Assembly (NCBI RefSeq): GCF_017377715.1 | Contig: NZ_JAFVMF010000008.1 | Span: 62,001-126,000, forward strand | Reading direction: 5' to 3' | Length of the DNA: 64,000 bases | Source of the DNA: Acetobacter sacchari | Lineage (GTDB): Bacteria; Pseudomonadota; Alphaproteobacteria; Acetobacterales; Acetobacteraceae | The notes under the pieces: generated by a model | What the model saw: only the letters and a program-made list of their open reading frames with translations | Told to the model about the DNA's origin: nothing | The model's database searches: none | Program-made: the position numbers and the translations under genes | Part shown: positions 1 through 13,578 of the stretch, one piece after another | How the letters are laid out: each line of letters starts with the position of its first letter | Position numbering within the stretch: position 1 is the first letter of the stretch

Positions 1-1607
1 CCCATCAGCGTGCTGAAATCGCCGGACAGGGTCGGCGGAATGGTTGCGACCTTGCCGACATAGACAGCGCCCGTGCCGCCATCGAGAGTGATCCAGTCGC
101 CAGCCTTCAGCACGTGGCTGCCAGCGGTCAGCGTCTGCGCCTTGTAGTCGACGTGGATGCTGCCCGCGCCTGCGACGCAGACGCGTCCCATGCCGCGCGC
201 GACGACGGCGGCGTGGGACGTCATGCCGCCACGCGTCGTCAGAACGCCGCGCGCAGCGTGCATGCCGTGTACGTCTTCGGGGGAGGTTTCGATACGGACG
301 AGAATGACGTCCTGACCCTGCGCCGCACGCTCCTCGACTTCCTCAGCCGTGAACACGATGGCGCCGGCCGCTGCGCCGGGGGAGGCGGGCAGGCCACGAG
401 CAAGCTGCGTGCGCTCGGCGTTCGGGTCGAGCGTCGGGTGCAGAAGCTGGTCGAGCGACGCAGGAGGAACGCGCTGGATCGCCTCTTCCTGCGTGATCAG
501 TCCTTCGAGCGCCATGTCGATGGCGATCTTCAGAGCCGCCGCCGCCGTGCGCTTACCCGTGCGGGTCTGCAGCATGTAAAGCGTGTTGCTCTGTACGGTG
601 AACTCAATGTCCTGCATGTCGCGATAGTGCTTTTCCAGCAGATCGCGGACGCGCAGGAGTTCGGCGTAGGCTTCTGGCAGGACGATTTCCATCGGCCGCT
701 GTTCGGCTGCGGCGCGAAGCGCTGACATCGGCTGCGGGGTGCGGATGCCGGCGACGACGTCCTCGCCCTGCGCGTTCACAAGGTATTCGCCGTAGAAGAT
801 GTTCTCGCCGGTCGACGGATCGCGCGTGAAGCAGACGCCAGTGGCGCAGTCTTCGCCCATGTTGCCGAAGACCATCGCCTGCACGTTGACCGCCGTGCCC
901 CAGTTGGCCGGAATGTCATGAAGGCGACGGTAGGTATGCGCGCGTGGGTTCATCCACGACCCAAAGACGGCGCTGACGGCGCCCCAGAGCTGGGCCTGCG
1001 GGTCGGCGGGGAAGTGCTTGCCGGTCTCGCGCAGCACGATTTCCTTGTAGCCCTCGACCACGTCGCGCCAGCTTTCGGCGGAGATCGCGGTGTCGTCGGC
1101 CACGTTGAGCGTGCGCTTGCTCTGCTCCAGGAGGTCTTCGAAGCGGTGATGGGGGACGCCCATCACGACCGAGCCATACATCTGGATGAAGCGGCGGTAG
1201 CTGTCCCACGCGAAGCGGGCGTCGCCGGAGGAGCGCGCCAGACCTTCGACGGTTTCGTCATTCAGGCCGAGGTTGAGGACGGTGTCCATCATGCCGGGCA
1301 TGGAAACGCGGGCACCGGAGCGCACGGAGACCAGCAGCGGCGCGTTGGCGTCGCCGAAGGTCAGACCCATCGCCGTTTCGATGCGGTGGAGCGCCGTCGC
1401 GACCTGCCCGGCGAGGTCGTCCGGATAGGCGTTGCCGTTCTCGTAAAAGGCTGAGCAGACTTCAGTGGTAATCGTGAAGCCCGGCGGTACGGGCAGCCCG
1501 ATGGACGCCATTTCTGCAAGGTTGGCGCCTTTGCCACCCAGCAGATTGCGCATCCCGGCGCCGCCCTCGTTAAGGCCTCCGCCGAAGCTGTATACCCATT
1601 TCGTCAT
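1..1607 (-). CDS. ppdK: Pyruvate, phosphate dikinase (partial, C-terminus off the left edge)
   Basis: Interconverts pyruvate + ATP + Pi and PEP + AMP + PPi in the cytoplasm. The frame opens at an ATG (1605-1607) with the PPDK N-terminus MTKWVYSFGGG, followed by a GGKGANLAEM nucleotide-binding motif and SVRSGARVSMPGMMDTVLN. The phosphohistidine motif GGMTSHAAVVARGMG lies near residue 465, with the catalytic His encoded at about 213-215. About 535 residues are present of a protein usually near 880-900, so the PEP/pyruvate-binding barrel is outside the window. It is the last gene of the minus-strand run, 231 bp beyond ligA, and a GGAGAG stands upstream of the start. The family call is secure; the C-terminus cannot be judged. 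Confidence 0.95.
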   Translation of the reverse strand, partial: MTKWVYSFGGGLNEGGAGMRNLLGGKGANLAEMASIGLPVPPGFTITTEVCSAFYENGNAYPDDLAGQVATALHRIETAMGLTFGDANAPLLVSVRSGARVSMPGMMDTVLNLGLNDETVEGLARSSGDARFAWDSYRRFIQMYGSVVMGVPHHRFEDLLEQSKRTLNVADDTAISAESWRDVVEGYKEIVLRETGKHFPADPQAQLWGAVSAVFGSWMNPRAHTYRRLHDIPANWGTAVNVQAMVFGNMGEDCATGVCFTRDPSTGENIFYGEYLVNAQGEDVVAGIRTPQPMSALRAAAEQRPMEIVLPEAYAELLRVRDLLEKHYRDMQDIEFTVQSNTLYMLQTRTGKRTAAAALKIAIDMALEGLITQEEAIQRVPPASLDQLLHPTLDPNAERTQLARGLPASPGAAAGAIVFTAEEVEERAAQGQDVILVRIETSPEDVHGMHAARGVLTTRGGMTSHAAVVARGMGRVCVAGAGSIHVDYKAQTLTAGSHVLKAGDWITLDGGTGAVYVGKVATIPPTLSGDFSTLM

Positions 1608-1838
1608 GACGAGCGCTCTCTCCGAACGCGACGTACGCCTCCCAACAGCCCTCGGACCGGGGAGGGACTGAAAGGAAGACACGCGTCGCTGGGATTTAAT
1701 ATTATGTCGACTAACGTGTTTCGGTCCCGGTGAAGCATGATGCCGGGAAAGCGACGTTGCGGCAACTCACGTTTTTGGACGGATATATTTCGTTGTAAGT
1801 CGCCTTTTTGGCGTCACATTTTCGCCGTGGGCGTTTCC

Positions 1839-5697
<3,859 letters not shown>

Positions 5698-6065
5698 GGC
5701 GGAAGCTGTTTTCCCTCCCACGGCGGCCGCGCTTTTTTCAAATGTGTCCGCCTGATCGAATCTGGCGACGGGGTCTGAAGCCGAAACGCATTGTGACCGG
5801 GCGGAGCCGTTCAATCATGTTGGGTCGTTCCGACGTTGCTGCTCTGTGCCAAAGCGTAAGCTGCACGACGGTCACCCGGTTAGATGAGATAAAGGCGTCC
5901 TGCAAACAGAGAGTCAGGACGTCTTCGCCAATATTGAGACTTCTGAGGTCACGGTCTGTGGACCAGCGACGCCGCTCAAAACGGCGGCGGCCAGCCAAGG
6001 GAGCCGTGAATGGATGTAACCGAGGTGTCCTGTGGCTGGTCATGCCCGGAAAACCGCCGCCGCTG
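5698..6065. other. Intergenic region between bamD and recN
   Basis: This 368-bp stretch separates the bamD stop from the recN start. It has the base composition of its neighbours. A 101-codon Arg-rich minus-strand frame (5738-6043) has no recognisable product. No RNA gene, clear terminator or promoter was recognised; a recN promoter would be expected here. Confidence 0.5.
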
Positions 6066-7091
6066 TTATTGGGCGGACGTACCCGGCACGGTCGCGCGCG
6101 TAATGGTCGGCCGGCGCGGCGTCACGGTTCCGGTGGGCGTCATGCCGTCGGCGGAGGGAAGCGTCTGGGCGGAGACGCCGCCGACCGGCGCGGTGGACAG
6201 GGACGGCGGCGCGTCTGCACGACCGACGCCGCGCGCCGCTGACTGGGCGGGAGTCTCCGTGGAGCCCGCTTTCGTGTTCGGCTGCGCGCCGACTGTCGTC
6301 CCCGGCGTCGGGATATTGGGGCCGAGCAGGCGATATCTCTTCAGGTTGCTGTAGGCGTATCGATACCACTTGCTGCCCGGGTAGTTGTAGGCGAGCACGG
6401 CTCCGGTCTGGCGCGCCTGATCGGTCAGGCCGAGCCGGAGATAGACCTCGACCAGCCGTTCGAGGGCTTCGGCTACGTGGTTCGTGGTCTGGTAATCCTG
6501 CACCACGTGCTGGTAGCGGTTCACAGCGCCTTCGTAGTTGTGCTGCTGCTGATAATACCGCCCGACGAGCATTTCCTTACCGGCGAGATGATCGCGGCAG
6601 AGATCGATCTTGAGCTGTGCGTCGCGTGCGTATTTTGACTGCGGGAAGCGGGCGATGACGTCTTCGAGGCGACCCATGGCTTCCAGCGTCAGTTGCTGAT
6701 CGCGCTTCACGTCGGCGATCTGCTCATAATAACACAGGGCGAGCAGGTAGAACGCATAGGCGGAATCGGCCGATGTCGGGTGCAATTCGATGAAGCGGTC
6801 GAGTTGCTGCGCGGCTTCGGGATATTTGTCCTGCAGGTAGTAGGCGTAACCCTCCATCAACTGGGAGTTCGCCGTGTAGCCGGAGTAGGGGTAGTTCTGC
6901 TGCAACGCCTCGAATTCAGCGGCCGCGAGGCCGTAACGGTGCGTGCGAAGGGCGTCCACGCCGTTGTTGTACATGGTGTCGGGCGCCGCGAGTTCCGGCG
7001 GCTTCTGCTGTTCGTTCTTGAACAGCGAGCAGCCTGTGAGGAGCAACGACAAACCGCCATAGGCGGTGACTCCGGCCAGCCTCGTCGACAT
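6066..7091 (-). CDS. bamD: Outer-membrane assembly lipoprotein BamD (ComL)
   Basis: Lipoprotein of the BAM complex that inserts beta-barrel proteins into the outer membrane. From the ATG at 7089-7091 it has a short lipoprotein signal ending in the lipobox LLTGC (Cys21), then TPR-like repeats with typical BamD segments such as YPYSGYTANSQLMEGYAYY and FPQSKYARDA. After about residue 250 comes a Pro/Thr/Ala-rich tail of roughly 90 residues that standard BamD proteins lack. A GTG at 7136 would add 15 residues and is the alternative start; neither start has a strong Shine-Dalgarno sequence. The gene follows lpxC, so two envelope-biogenesis genes are adjacent. Confidence 0.93.
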   Translation of the reverse strand: MSTRLAGVTAYGGLSLLLTGCSLFKNEQQKPPELAAPDTMYNNGVDALRTHRYGLAAAEFEALQQNYPYSGYTANSQLMEGYAYYLQDKYPEAAQQLDRFIELHPTSADSAYAFYLLALCYYEQIADVKRDQQLTLEAMGRLEDVIARFPQSKYARDAQLKIDLCRDHLAGKEMLVGRYYQQQHNYEGAVNRYQHVVQDYQTTNHVAEALERLVEVYLRLGLTDQARQTGAVLAYNYPGSKWYRYAYSNLKRYRLLGPNIPTPGTTVGAQPNTKAGSTETPAQSAARGVGRADAPPSLSTAPVGGVSAQTLPSADGMTPTGTVTPRRPTITRATVPGTSAQ

Positions 7092-7270
7092 TTTATTGGG
7101 TATGCGCGAGGACGGTTTTGCCACGTATCTGCTCACTCAGGAAAACTCAATTTGCGGCTGCGCTTATAACACGGATTGTCGACGCGCATAGGCGTCGGGA
7201 TCCCGCGATGGCGGAGAGAGCGCCTGCGGGCAGCGCTTTCCGAAGCTGAGGAATTTTCGGCCGCTGGCCT

Positions 7271-8308
7271 TCAGGCCGCGGCGCGGCGCGGCGCTGGCTG
7301 GCGGTAGGTCGGGCCGGGTCCGGCCCAGCGCCAGGCGAGTGGATCGGCGAAGAGCGCGCGCAGCAGGCGGTTATTGAGGCCGTGCCCGGATTTGTGTCCA
7401 GTGAACCGTCCGTGCAGCCTTGCTCCGGCGAGGTAGAGATCGCCGACGGCGTCCAGCATTTTGTGACGAACGAATTCGTCAGGCGCGCGGAGACCTGTCG
7501 GGTTCAGGATCGCTTCGTTTTCGACGACAATCGCGTTGTTCAGGGAACCGCCGCGAGCGAGGCCAACCGCGTGGAGAGCTTCTATTTCCTGACGGTTGGT
7601 GAATGTCCGCGAGAAGGCCAGCTCACGCCGAAATCCGGACTGATCAAGGGCGAGGGACAGCGCCTGCCGTCCGATCGCGCGGGCAGGGAAATCTATGCTC
7701 ATCGCGAGCGAGAGGCGCTGTGGCGCGTCCGGCGAGAGTTGGGCGAAGGCGTCGCCCTCGTCGACGCGCACGGTCTTCAGGATTTCGATCTCGCGCCGGG
7801 GAGTTTCCTGAGCGCGGACGCCAGCGCAATCGATCAGGAACACGAAGTCGGCGGAGGACCCGTCGAGCACCGGAATTTCCGGTCCGTCGACGAATATGGA
7901 TGCGTTGTCGATGCCGCACCCATGGAGCGCCGCCATCAGATGCTCGATCGTGGCGATGCGATTGCCCGGTTGCTCAGTCGCGCCGATGACGGTGCTGAGG
8001 CGCGTGTCGATCACTGCGTCGTAACGCGCAGGAATGGGAGACGCGTCGAGGTCGCTGCGGTGAAAGACGATGCCGGATCCGGCCTCGGCGGGTTCCAGAC
8101 GCAGGGAGATATTACGGCCAGTATGAAGACCGATGCCGGTGCAGGAAATGCTCTTTTGCAAGGTCTGCTGCATAGATGCGCGCTCAGCGCTGCTGCGTGT
8201 GAATGACGCGGGCAACAGGCCAACTATCGTCTTGTCGGTATTGTGCAACGATCTGTCATCGTCTGCGATCCCGGCCACGAGATCGGCTTCTAGATTGAAG
8301 CTGTCCAT
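7271..8308 (-). CDS. lpxC: UDP-3-O-acyl-N-acetylglucosamine deacetylase LpxC
   Basis: Committed step of lipid A synthesis: Zn-dependent deacetylation of UDP-3-O-acyl-GlcNAc. The signature segments are present: TGIGLHTG, IEHLMAALHGCGIDN (zinc His123), RHKMLDAVGDL (second zinc His and the zinc Asp) and the catalytic-region GHKSGHGLNN. The protein is 345 residues. About 45 residues precede the point where E. coli LpxC begins. An internal ATG at 8171-8173 would give the shorter form, but the upstream ATG has a GAGAG sequence before it and the internal one has none. The gene lies downstream of ftsZ, beyond a strong terminator, so it probably has its own promoter in the 270-bp gap. Confidence 0.95.
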   Translation of the reverse strand: MDSFNLEADLVAGIADDDRSLHNTDKTIVGLLPASFTRSSAERASMQQTLQKSISCTGIGLHTGRNISLRLEPAEAGSGIVFHRSDLDASPIPARYDAVIDTRLSTVIGATEQPGNRIATIEHLMAALHGCGIDNASIFVDGPEIPVLDGSSADFVFLIDCAGVRAQETPRREIEILKTVRVDEGDAFAQLSPDAPQRLSLAMSIDFPARAIGRQALSLALDQSGFRRELAFSRTFTNRQEIEALHAVGLARGGSLNNAIVVENEAILNPTGLRAPDEFVRHKMLDAVGDLYLAGARLHGRFTGHKSGHGLNNRLLRALFADPLAWRWAGPGPTYRQPAPRRAAA

Positions 8309-8480
8309 TTTTTCTCTCTAGCGCGTCCGGATTTATCCAGATGTTCGGGCAGTCTTTGAAACAAAAATAGAGTTTTGCCTGCGTTGGTTCCATTCAAGGA
8401 TTATTGCGGCATATTACGATCTAAGTTTCTGTTTTTACTTGAATAATTTTTCGCGCGTGAAGAGGGAGCCACGAGAGGCG

Positions 8481-8516
8481 AAACAAAACGGGGCCGACGA
8501 CATATCGACGGCCCCG
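8481..8516 (-). terminator. Rho-independent terminator after ftsZ
   Basis: On the minus strand an 8-bp GC stem (CGGGGCCG/CGGCCCCG, forward 8490-8497 and 8509-8516), with a further 3-bp inner stem after one mismatch, is followed by TTTTGTTT. It sits about 60 bp past the ftsZ stop. It would close the division operon before lpxC. Confidence 0.85.
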
Positions 8517-8578
8517 TCAGGGGTGAGCGGCGAAGCGCGTCCCGAACGCCATTGCGTAGGGGACGTTCGCGCCTGTCT

Positions 8579-10102
8579 TTAGGAAGGACGGCGCATGAAG
8601 GCAGGGATATCCAGTCCCGTGTCGTCGGGCTGGGCAGGACGCACGGTCGGAGCGACCTGAGCGTGCGGCGCCGGGTTGATCTGCGGCGCTGCGCTCTCGG
8701 GCGCGGAGTCGGCGCGGGGTTCGGCCTGACGACGAAGAGCGCCAGTGACCATGCCGAACAGGCTGCGGCCCTGCTGAGGCTCAGGCGCGCGGGCTTGCGG
8801 CGCCGGGCTGCGCGTCGCGTCGGTGAACAGGCCTGCACGCGGTGACGCCGGTCGGGCCGGGGCCTCCATATTGAAGTTCGGCGTCGGGCGCGGCGCTGAC
8901 GGGTAGGTCGGCGCCACGAACGGAGCAGCCTCGCCGGTCATGGGTGAAGCATGAGCGCCGGAAGCTGGCGTCGCCGCGCGACCGACGGGTTGCTGCGCCG
9001 TGTTCACGCCATGCGCGAAACCCGGAGCCGTGGGGGCGGCCTGTGTAACGTAGGCGCCGTCCGTGCCGGTCGCGGCGACGGGGGGCTGCTCGGCGGCGAC
9101 GTTATCAACCGCCAGACGCGGACGCTGCGTCGGGATGTCGATGCCCGTAGCGACGACCGAAACGCGGATCTTGCCATTCAGCGATTCATCGACAGCGGAA
9201 CCGAAGATGATGTTCGCGTCTTCCGCGACTTCTTCGCGGATGCGGTTGGCGGCCTGATCGACTTCGAACAGCGTCATGTCTTCGCCGCCCGTGATGTTGA
9301 TCAGCAGGCCGCGCGCGCCGCCCATCGACGTGTCTTCGAGAAGTGGGTTCGAGATCGCGGCTTCGGCTGCGAGACGAGCGCGGTCGTCGCCCTCGGCCTC
9401 GCCCGTGCCCATCATCGCCTTGCCCATCTCGGCCATGACGGTGCGAATGTCGGCGAAATCGAGGTTGACGAGGCCCGGGGCCATCATCAGGTCCGTGACG
9501 CCGCGCACGCCCATGTAAAGAACGTTGTCGGCCATCTTGAACGCGTCCTTGTAGGTCGTGCGTTCATTAGCCAGACGGAAGAGGTTCTGGTTGGGGATGA
9601 CGATCAGCGTATCGACATACTGTTGAAGCTCGGCGATTCCTTCGTCCGCCGCCTTGGCGCGGCGCGGCCCCTCAAAGCTGAACGGCTTCGTCACCACACC
9701 TACCGTCAGGATGCCGCGTTCGCGCGCCATGCGCGCCACGATCGGCGCAGCGCCTGTGCCTGTGCCGCCGCCCATGCCCGCCGTCACGAACACCATGTGC
9801 GAGCCGTCGAGGTGGCGGGCGAGTTCATCGCCAGCTTCCTCGGCTGCGGCGCGGCCGATTTCCGGCTTCGCGCCAGCGCCGAGTCCCTGCGTCAGGTGCG
9901 GACCAAGCTGAATGCGACGATCCGCACGCGAATGCATCAATTGCTGCGCGTCGGTGTTGGCGACGACAAACTCCACGCCCTTGAGATCGGCGAGGATCAT
10001 GTTGTCCACGGCGTTCGTTCCGCCGCCGCCCACGCCGATGACTGTAATCTTCGGCGTAAAGTCGGAGTGAGACTGGGGCGGCACGGTCAGGTTCAGGGTC
10101 AT
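8579..10102 (-). CDS. ftsZ: Cell division GTPase FtsZ
   Basis: Tubulin-like GTPase that forms the Z ring. The N-terminal GTPase domain starts with [18 protein letters not shown] and carries the tubulin signature GGGTGTG at residues 111-117, then the synergy loop with [12 protein letters not shown] long Ala/Pro-rich linker (about residues 320-490) leads to the conserved C-terminal peptide [15 protein letters not shown], which binds FtsA and other partners. Its 507 residues are typical for alphaproteobacteria with an extended linker. It lies 97 bp downstream of ftsA, so it is in the same transcription unit or has a local promoter. Confidence 0.98.
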   Translation of the reverse strand: MTLNLTVPPQSHSDFTPKITVIGVGGGGTNAVDNMILADLKGVEFVVANTDAQQLMHSRADRRIQLGPHLTQGLGAGAKPEIGRAAAEEAGDELARHLDGSHMVFVTAGMGGGTGTGAAPIVARMARERGILTVGVVTKPFSFEGPRRAKAADEGIAELQQYVDTLIVIPNQNLFRLANERTTYKDAFKMADNVLYMGVRGVTDLMMAPGLVNLDFADIRTVMAEMGKAMMGTGEAEGDDRARLAAEAAISNPLLEDTSMGGARGLLINITGGEDMTLFEVDQAANRIREEVAEDANIIFGSAVDESLNGKIRVSVVATGIDIPTQRPRLAVDNVAAEQPPVAATGTDGAYVTQAAPTAPGFAHGVNTAQQPVGRAATPASGAHASPMTGEAAPFVAPTYPSAPRPTPNFNMEAPARPASPRAGLFTDATRSPAPQARAPEPQQGRSLFGMVTGALRRQAEPRADSAPESAAPQINPAPHAQVAPTVRPAQPDDTGLDIPAFMRRPS

Positions 10103-10199
10103 TTACGCTTCCTTGGACGATGATGCGGCGTCGTGACCGTCACGGTACACCCCGCGAATCGGCCTGTGAATCGAAAAAATGCGTGTCTAGGCGAACATA

Positions 10200-11588
10200 T
10201 CAGACACGATCGCGGATAAACGATACCAGACGGTTCATAAATCCTGCCGGACGCTCTTCTGTAAACTCGATGTCTCCGAATGGGCGCTCGACCGAGGCCG
10301 CCCAGGCGAGGAGGCCTGCGGTCGTGGCGAAGGTCGCCGCGGCGCATTCTGCGGGCAGTCCGACGACGTTCATCGGCTTGCCGAGCCGCACGGGCCGGTT
10401 GAGTACGCGCGCCGCAACCGAACCGACGCCGTCCAGCAACGACGCTCCACCCGTCAGCACCACGCGGCCCCCCGCGAGTCGACCGAGACCAGCGCCGTCG
10501 AGACGGTCGCGGACCAGTTCGAAGGTTTCTTCGATTCGTGGGCGGATGATGTCGCCCAGCGCGGCGCGCGGCATCAATTCGAAACTCGGCGCATCGACGC
10601 CTGCACGCTCAATGCGGATCGACACGCCGTCGTCGCTGTCCCCCGACAGGTCTGCGTGACCATGCATGGTTTTCAGCCGCTCGGCGTTATCGGACGACGT
10701 GCCAAGTCCGCGCGCTATATCGCGTGTCACGTGCTCCCCGCCGACGCCGATCTGTGCGGTGTGGACCAGTTGTCCTTCTGCGAAGACTGCAAGAGACGTG
10801 GTGCCGCCGCCCATGTCGACGACAGTGGTGCCGATCATTCTCTGATCGGCGTCCGTGACGGCGAGGCCGGAGGCGAGCGGCGCGGAGACGAGCGCGTCGA
10901 GTTTCAGCTCTGCGCGGCCGAGCAGGGAGTCCAGTGTGCGCAGCGCGGTAGAGGCCGAATCGATGACGTGGAGCCGCGCCCGCAGTTGATCGCACAGATG
11001 GCCGCGCGGATCGGTTACGCCGTCGGTCTCGTCCACCGCGAAATCCAGAGGCAGCGTGTGAATGACCGCGCGCCCTTCGGACTGCGCTTTCATCCGCCCT
11101 TCGGTAACGATTCGCCGGATGTCGGCGTCAGTGATTTCGCGCCCACCCACGGGCCAGTGCACGTTGAACAACCGGCTTTCCGGTTGTCCGCTGGACAGGT
11201 TGACGACGACCTTGTCGAGAGAGCGGCCAAATTCGCGTTCGGCGTTGCCGACGACGTGCCGGATGATCGCTTCGGCCGCCCGGAGATCGACAACGGCGCC
11301 GTTCTTGACGCCGTTCGACCGTAGCCAACCGCATCCCAGCACCCGCAACGTTCCGTCGGGCTCGCCTTTGCCGATCAGGCAGGTGATCTTGGTCGAGCCG
11401 ATATCAAGGACGCCAACCACCTCACGACGCCATGCGCGCGCCTGAGGACGGCTTTCGGAAGGCGGCAGGCCAAGCGGGCGCGAAGAATCGTCGCTCTCTC
11501 CGCGTCCCGTCGGGCGGCGACGTTCCGGACCTTTGCCGATGAGCGCCAGAGCGCCTGACGTTGAGGGAGTCTCGACGAGGTCGTTCAT
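10200..11588 (-). CDS. ftsA: Cell division protein FtsA
   Basis: Actin-like ATPase that tethers FtsZ to the membrane. An unstructured N-terminus of about 60 residues precedes VGVLDIGSTKITCLIG (phosphate-1 motif). The second phosphate motif VVDMGGGTTSLAVF and the adenosine motif VVLTGGASLLDGV follow. The C-terminus ends with an aromatic/basic stretch (FMNRLVSFIRDRV) suited to a membrane amphipathic helix. The start overlaps the ftsQ stop by 4 bp (ATGA). Length, 462 residues, is slightly above E. coli FtsA because of the N-terminal extension. Confidence 0.97.
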   Translation of the reverse strand: MNDLVETPSTSGALALIGKGPERRRPTGRGESDDSSRPLGLPPSESRPQARAWRREVVGVLDIGSTKITCLIGKGEPDGTLRVLGCGWLRSNGVKNGAVVDLRAAEAIIRHVVGNAEREFGRSLDKVVVNLSSGQPESRLFNVHWPVGGREITDADIRRIVTEGRMKAQSEGRAVIHTLPLDFAVDETDGVTDPRGHLCDQLRARLHVIDSASTALRTLDSLLGRAELKLDALVSAPLASGLAVTDADQRMIGTTVVDMGGGTTSLAVFAEGQLVHTAQIGVGGEHVTRDIARGLGTSSDNAERLKTMHGHADLSGDSDDGVSIRIERAGVDAPSFELMPRAALGDIIRPRIEETFELVRDRLDGAGLGRLAGGRVVLTGGASLLDGVGSVAARVLNRPVRLGKPMNVVGLPAECAAATFATTAGLLAWAASVERPFGDIEFTEERPAGFMNRLVSFIRDRV

Positions 11589-12601
11589 GCCGGCAGCCCT
11601 TCTTCCGTTGTGTTCGCGCGTCCGCTGCGTTCGCTGCTTCCGCCGGTCGTCCCGTTTTCTGCGCCGGGTTGTTGTCCGGAATGCGGCGTCGCCGCATCGC
11701 CGTGACCGTCTACAGGCGCAGCGCCCGGCGTGCTGTCGGGCGTTGGCGGAGCCTGACGCTCGCGGATGGTCAGTCGATCAGGCAAGCGCATGTCAATGAC
11801 TTCAACCGGGCGATCAAGCAGTCCGAACTGCTTCTGCAGACGTTCAAGGCGATTGAGCGCAGCCTCTTCCTCAGCTTCAGGCAGTTGCACCACCGTACCG
11901 TCGCGCAGGCTGATCGACCAGCGGCGTTCGCCAACCAGAGTCGCAGCCGTCATGCGTGCGCTGACGTCTGGCGCTTTCGCGAGCGCGTCGAGCAGTTCCG
12001 CCGCGCTGTGCGCAGCACCTTCGCCCACTACCAGAGGGAGTTTCATGAACGCCTGGGCGTCCTTGCCGGTCATGCCCTTGTCGGGAACAGGTTCGCCGTT
12101 CCGGTCGATCAATACGAAACGACCTTTGTTCTGCCAGACGGCGAACGGCGGGCGTTCGACAAGGCGAACCACGATCAGGCCGGAAAGGTGCCGTTCGACG
12201 CTGGCGTGATCGACGAATGGCAGATCATCAAGGCGTTGCCGTGCTTCCGTCACATGAAAGCCCAGCATTGAGTCGCCCACGGAAACGCCAAGAGCCGTAC
12301 GGATAGAGTCGAGACTTGTGAGGTTCTGGCCTTCGACCCGGATCGCCGTCACCTTCAGGGGAATGGCGGCCTCAAGCCTGTTCCTCAGCGGCGTCAACAG
12401 AGCGTCGTTGCCGTGAAACGAAAGGAATGCGAAGCCGCCAGCGCCGAGAATGCCGAACACGCCAAGAGTTTTCAAAAGACCCTTGCGACGTCGCAGAAGG
12501 AGCCCGATGCGCGATGGACGGTCCATGCGTGTCGAACGACGCCCGGTCGCGCCAGCGCCGTTTCCGGCGTTTGGTTGGGGTGAGACCGGGCGCTGGCTCA
12601 A
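11585..12601 (-). CDS. ftsQ: Cell division protein FtsQ
   Basis: Bitopic divisome protein bridging cytoplasmic and periplasmic division factors. It has a basic N-terminus, one membrane segment at about residues 42-61, then a POTRA domain (KVTAIRVEGQNLTSLDSI to about residue 150) and the FtsQ domain with LVERPPFAVWQ. The C-terminal 60 residues are a Pro/Gly/Thr-rich tail. Both ends overlap neighbours by 4 bp (ddl upstream, ftsA downstream). Length is 338 residues. Confidence 0.95.
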   Translation of the reverse strand: MSQRPVSPQPNAGNGAGATGRRSTRMDRPSRIGLLLRRRKGLLKTLGVFGILGAGGFAFLSFHGNDALLTPLRNRLEAAIPLKVTAIRVEGQNLTSLDSIRTALGVSVGDSMLGFHVTEARQRLDDLPFVDHASVERHLSGLIVVRLVERPPFAVWQNKGRFVLIDRNGEPVPDKGMTGKDAQAFMKLPLVVGEGAAHSAAELLDALAKAPDVSARMTAATLVGERRWSISLRDGTVVQLPEAEEEAALNRLERLQKQFGLLDRPVEVIDMRLPDRLTIRERQAPPTPDSTPGAAPVDGHGDAATPHSGQQPGAENGTTGGSSERSGRANTTEEGLPA

Positions 12602-13578
12602 CGGCGACTTCTTTCGGCGCGACGCTCGGCCTCGCGCACCAGACGATCGCAGAGTTCCTCATAGGAAATTCCACAAAACGCCGCCTGCTCCGGTAGGAGC
12701 GAGGTCGGGGTCATGCCCGGCTGAGTATTCACTTCCAGCAGGGCAAGGCGTCCCGGTTCGTCGGGACCGCAGCCTGTGTCGTCGTAACGGAAGTCGGAGC
12801 GCGATGCGCCGGCACAGCCCAGAACCTTGTGCGCAGCGATGGCTATTTCGCAGGCGCGCCGGAAAATGTCAGGGTGGATCACCGCAGGCAGGACATGCCG
12901 ACTTCCGCCGTCTCCGTATTTCGCATCGTAATCGTAGAAATCATGGCCGGTTGCGACGTTCGGCAAGATGTCCGTGACGGTCAGGGCCTGCGGCTCGTTC
13001 TCACCGTCGTCGAGGACGCCGACGGTGATTTCCCGACCCGCGATATAGGACTCCACCAGCGCGAGTGGCCCGTAGCGCCACGCGCTTGCGATTTCAGCGC
13101 GACGGTTCGAGCCTTCGCGGACGATGGACACACCGACCGAGGACCCTTCGTCCAGAGGTTTGACGACGTATGGCGCGGGCAGAGGATCCGCCTCTGCAAG
13201 CTCGGCGATCGTCACCGTTTTGCCGTTGGCCATTGGCAGGCCAGCGGCGATGAACAGCGCGCGCGAGGCCGCCTTGTCCATGGCTGTGGCGGAGGCGCGA
13301 ATGCCCGAGTGGGTATAGGGAAGCCCCATCCACTCAAGCACGCCCTGGATGGCTCCGTCTTCGCCGAAGCGGCCGTGCAGGGCGTTGAACACGACATCAG
13401 GCCGTTGCTCGCGGAGCCCGGAAACCAGCGTCATGACGTCGTGGCCAGGGTCGAGCGGCGTAACTTCGTGGCCTACGGCCCGCAGCGCCTTGATGACTTC
13501 GCCGCCAGAAGACAGGCTGACCTCGCGCTCGGCGGAGGCGCCGCCGAGCAGCACTGTGACCCGTCGCATCGCGCTCAT
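12598..13578 (-). CDS. ddl: D-alanine--D-alanine ligase Ddl
   Basis: ATP-grasp ligase making D-Ala-D-Ala for the peptidoglycan stem peptide. Motifs seen: RVTVLLGGASAEREVSL at the N-terminus, the HGRFGEDGAIQGVLE loop, YVVKPLDEGSSVGV, and the C-terminal LEVNTQPGMTPTSLLPEQA. The ATG at 13576-13578 overlaps the murB stop as ATGA, which decides the start over an in-frame codon 17 residues upstream. The 326-residue length is normal for DdlB. Confidence 0.97.
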   Translation of the reverse strand: MSAMRRVTVLLGGASAEREVSLSSGGEVIKALRAVGHEVTPLDPGHDVMTLVSGLREQRPDVVFNALHGRFGEDGAIQGVLEWMGLPYTHSGIRASATAMDKAASRALFIAAGLPMANGKTVTIAELAEADPLPAPYVVKPLDEGSSVGVSIVREGSNRRAEIASAWRYGPLALVESYIAGREITVGVLDDGENEPQALTVTDILPNVATGHDFYDYDAKYGDGGSRHVLPAVIHPDIFRRACEIAIAAHKVLGCAGASRSDFRYDDTGCGPDEPGRLALLEVNTQPGMTPTSLLPEQAAFCGISYEELCDRLVREAERRAERSRR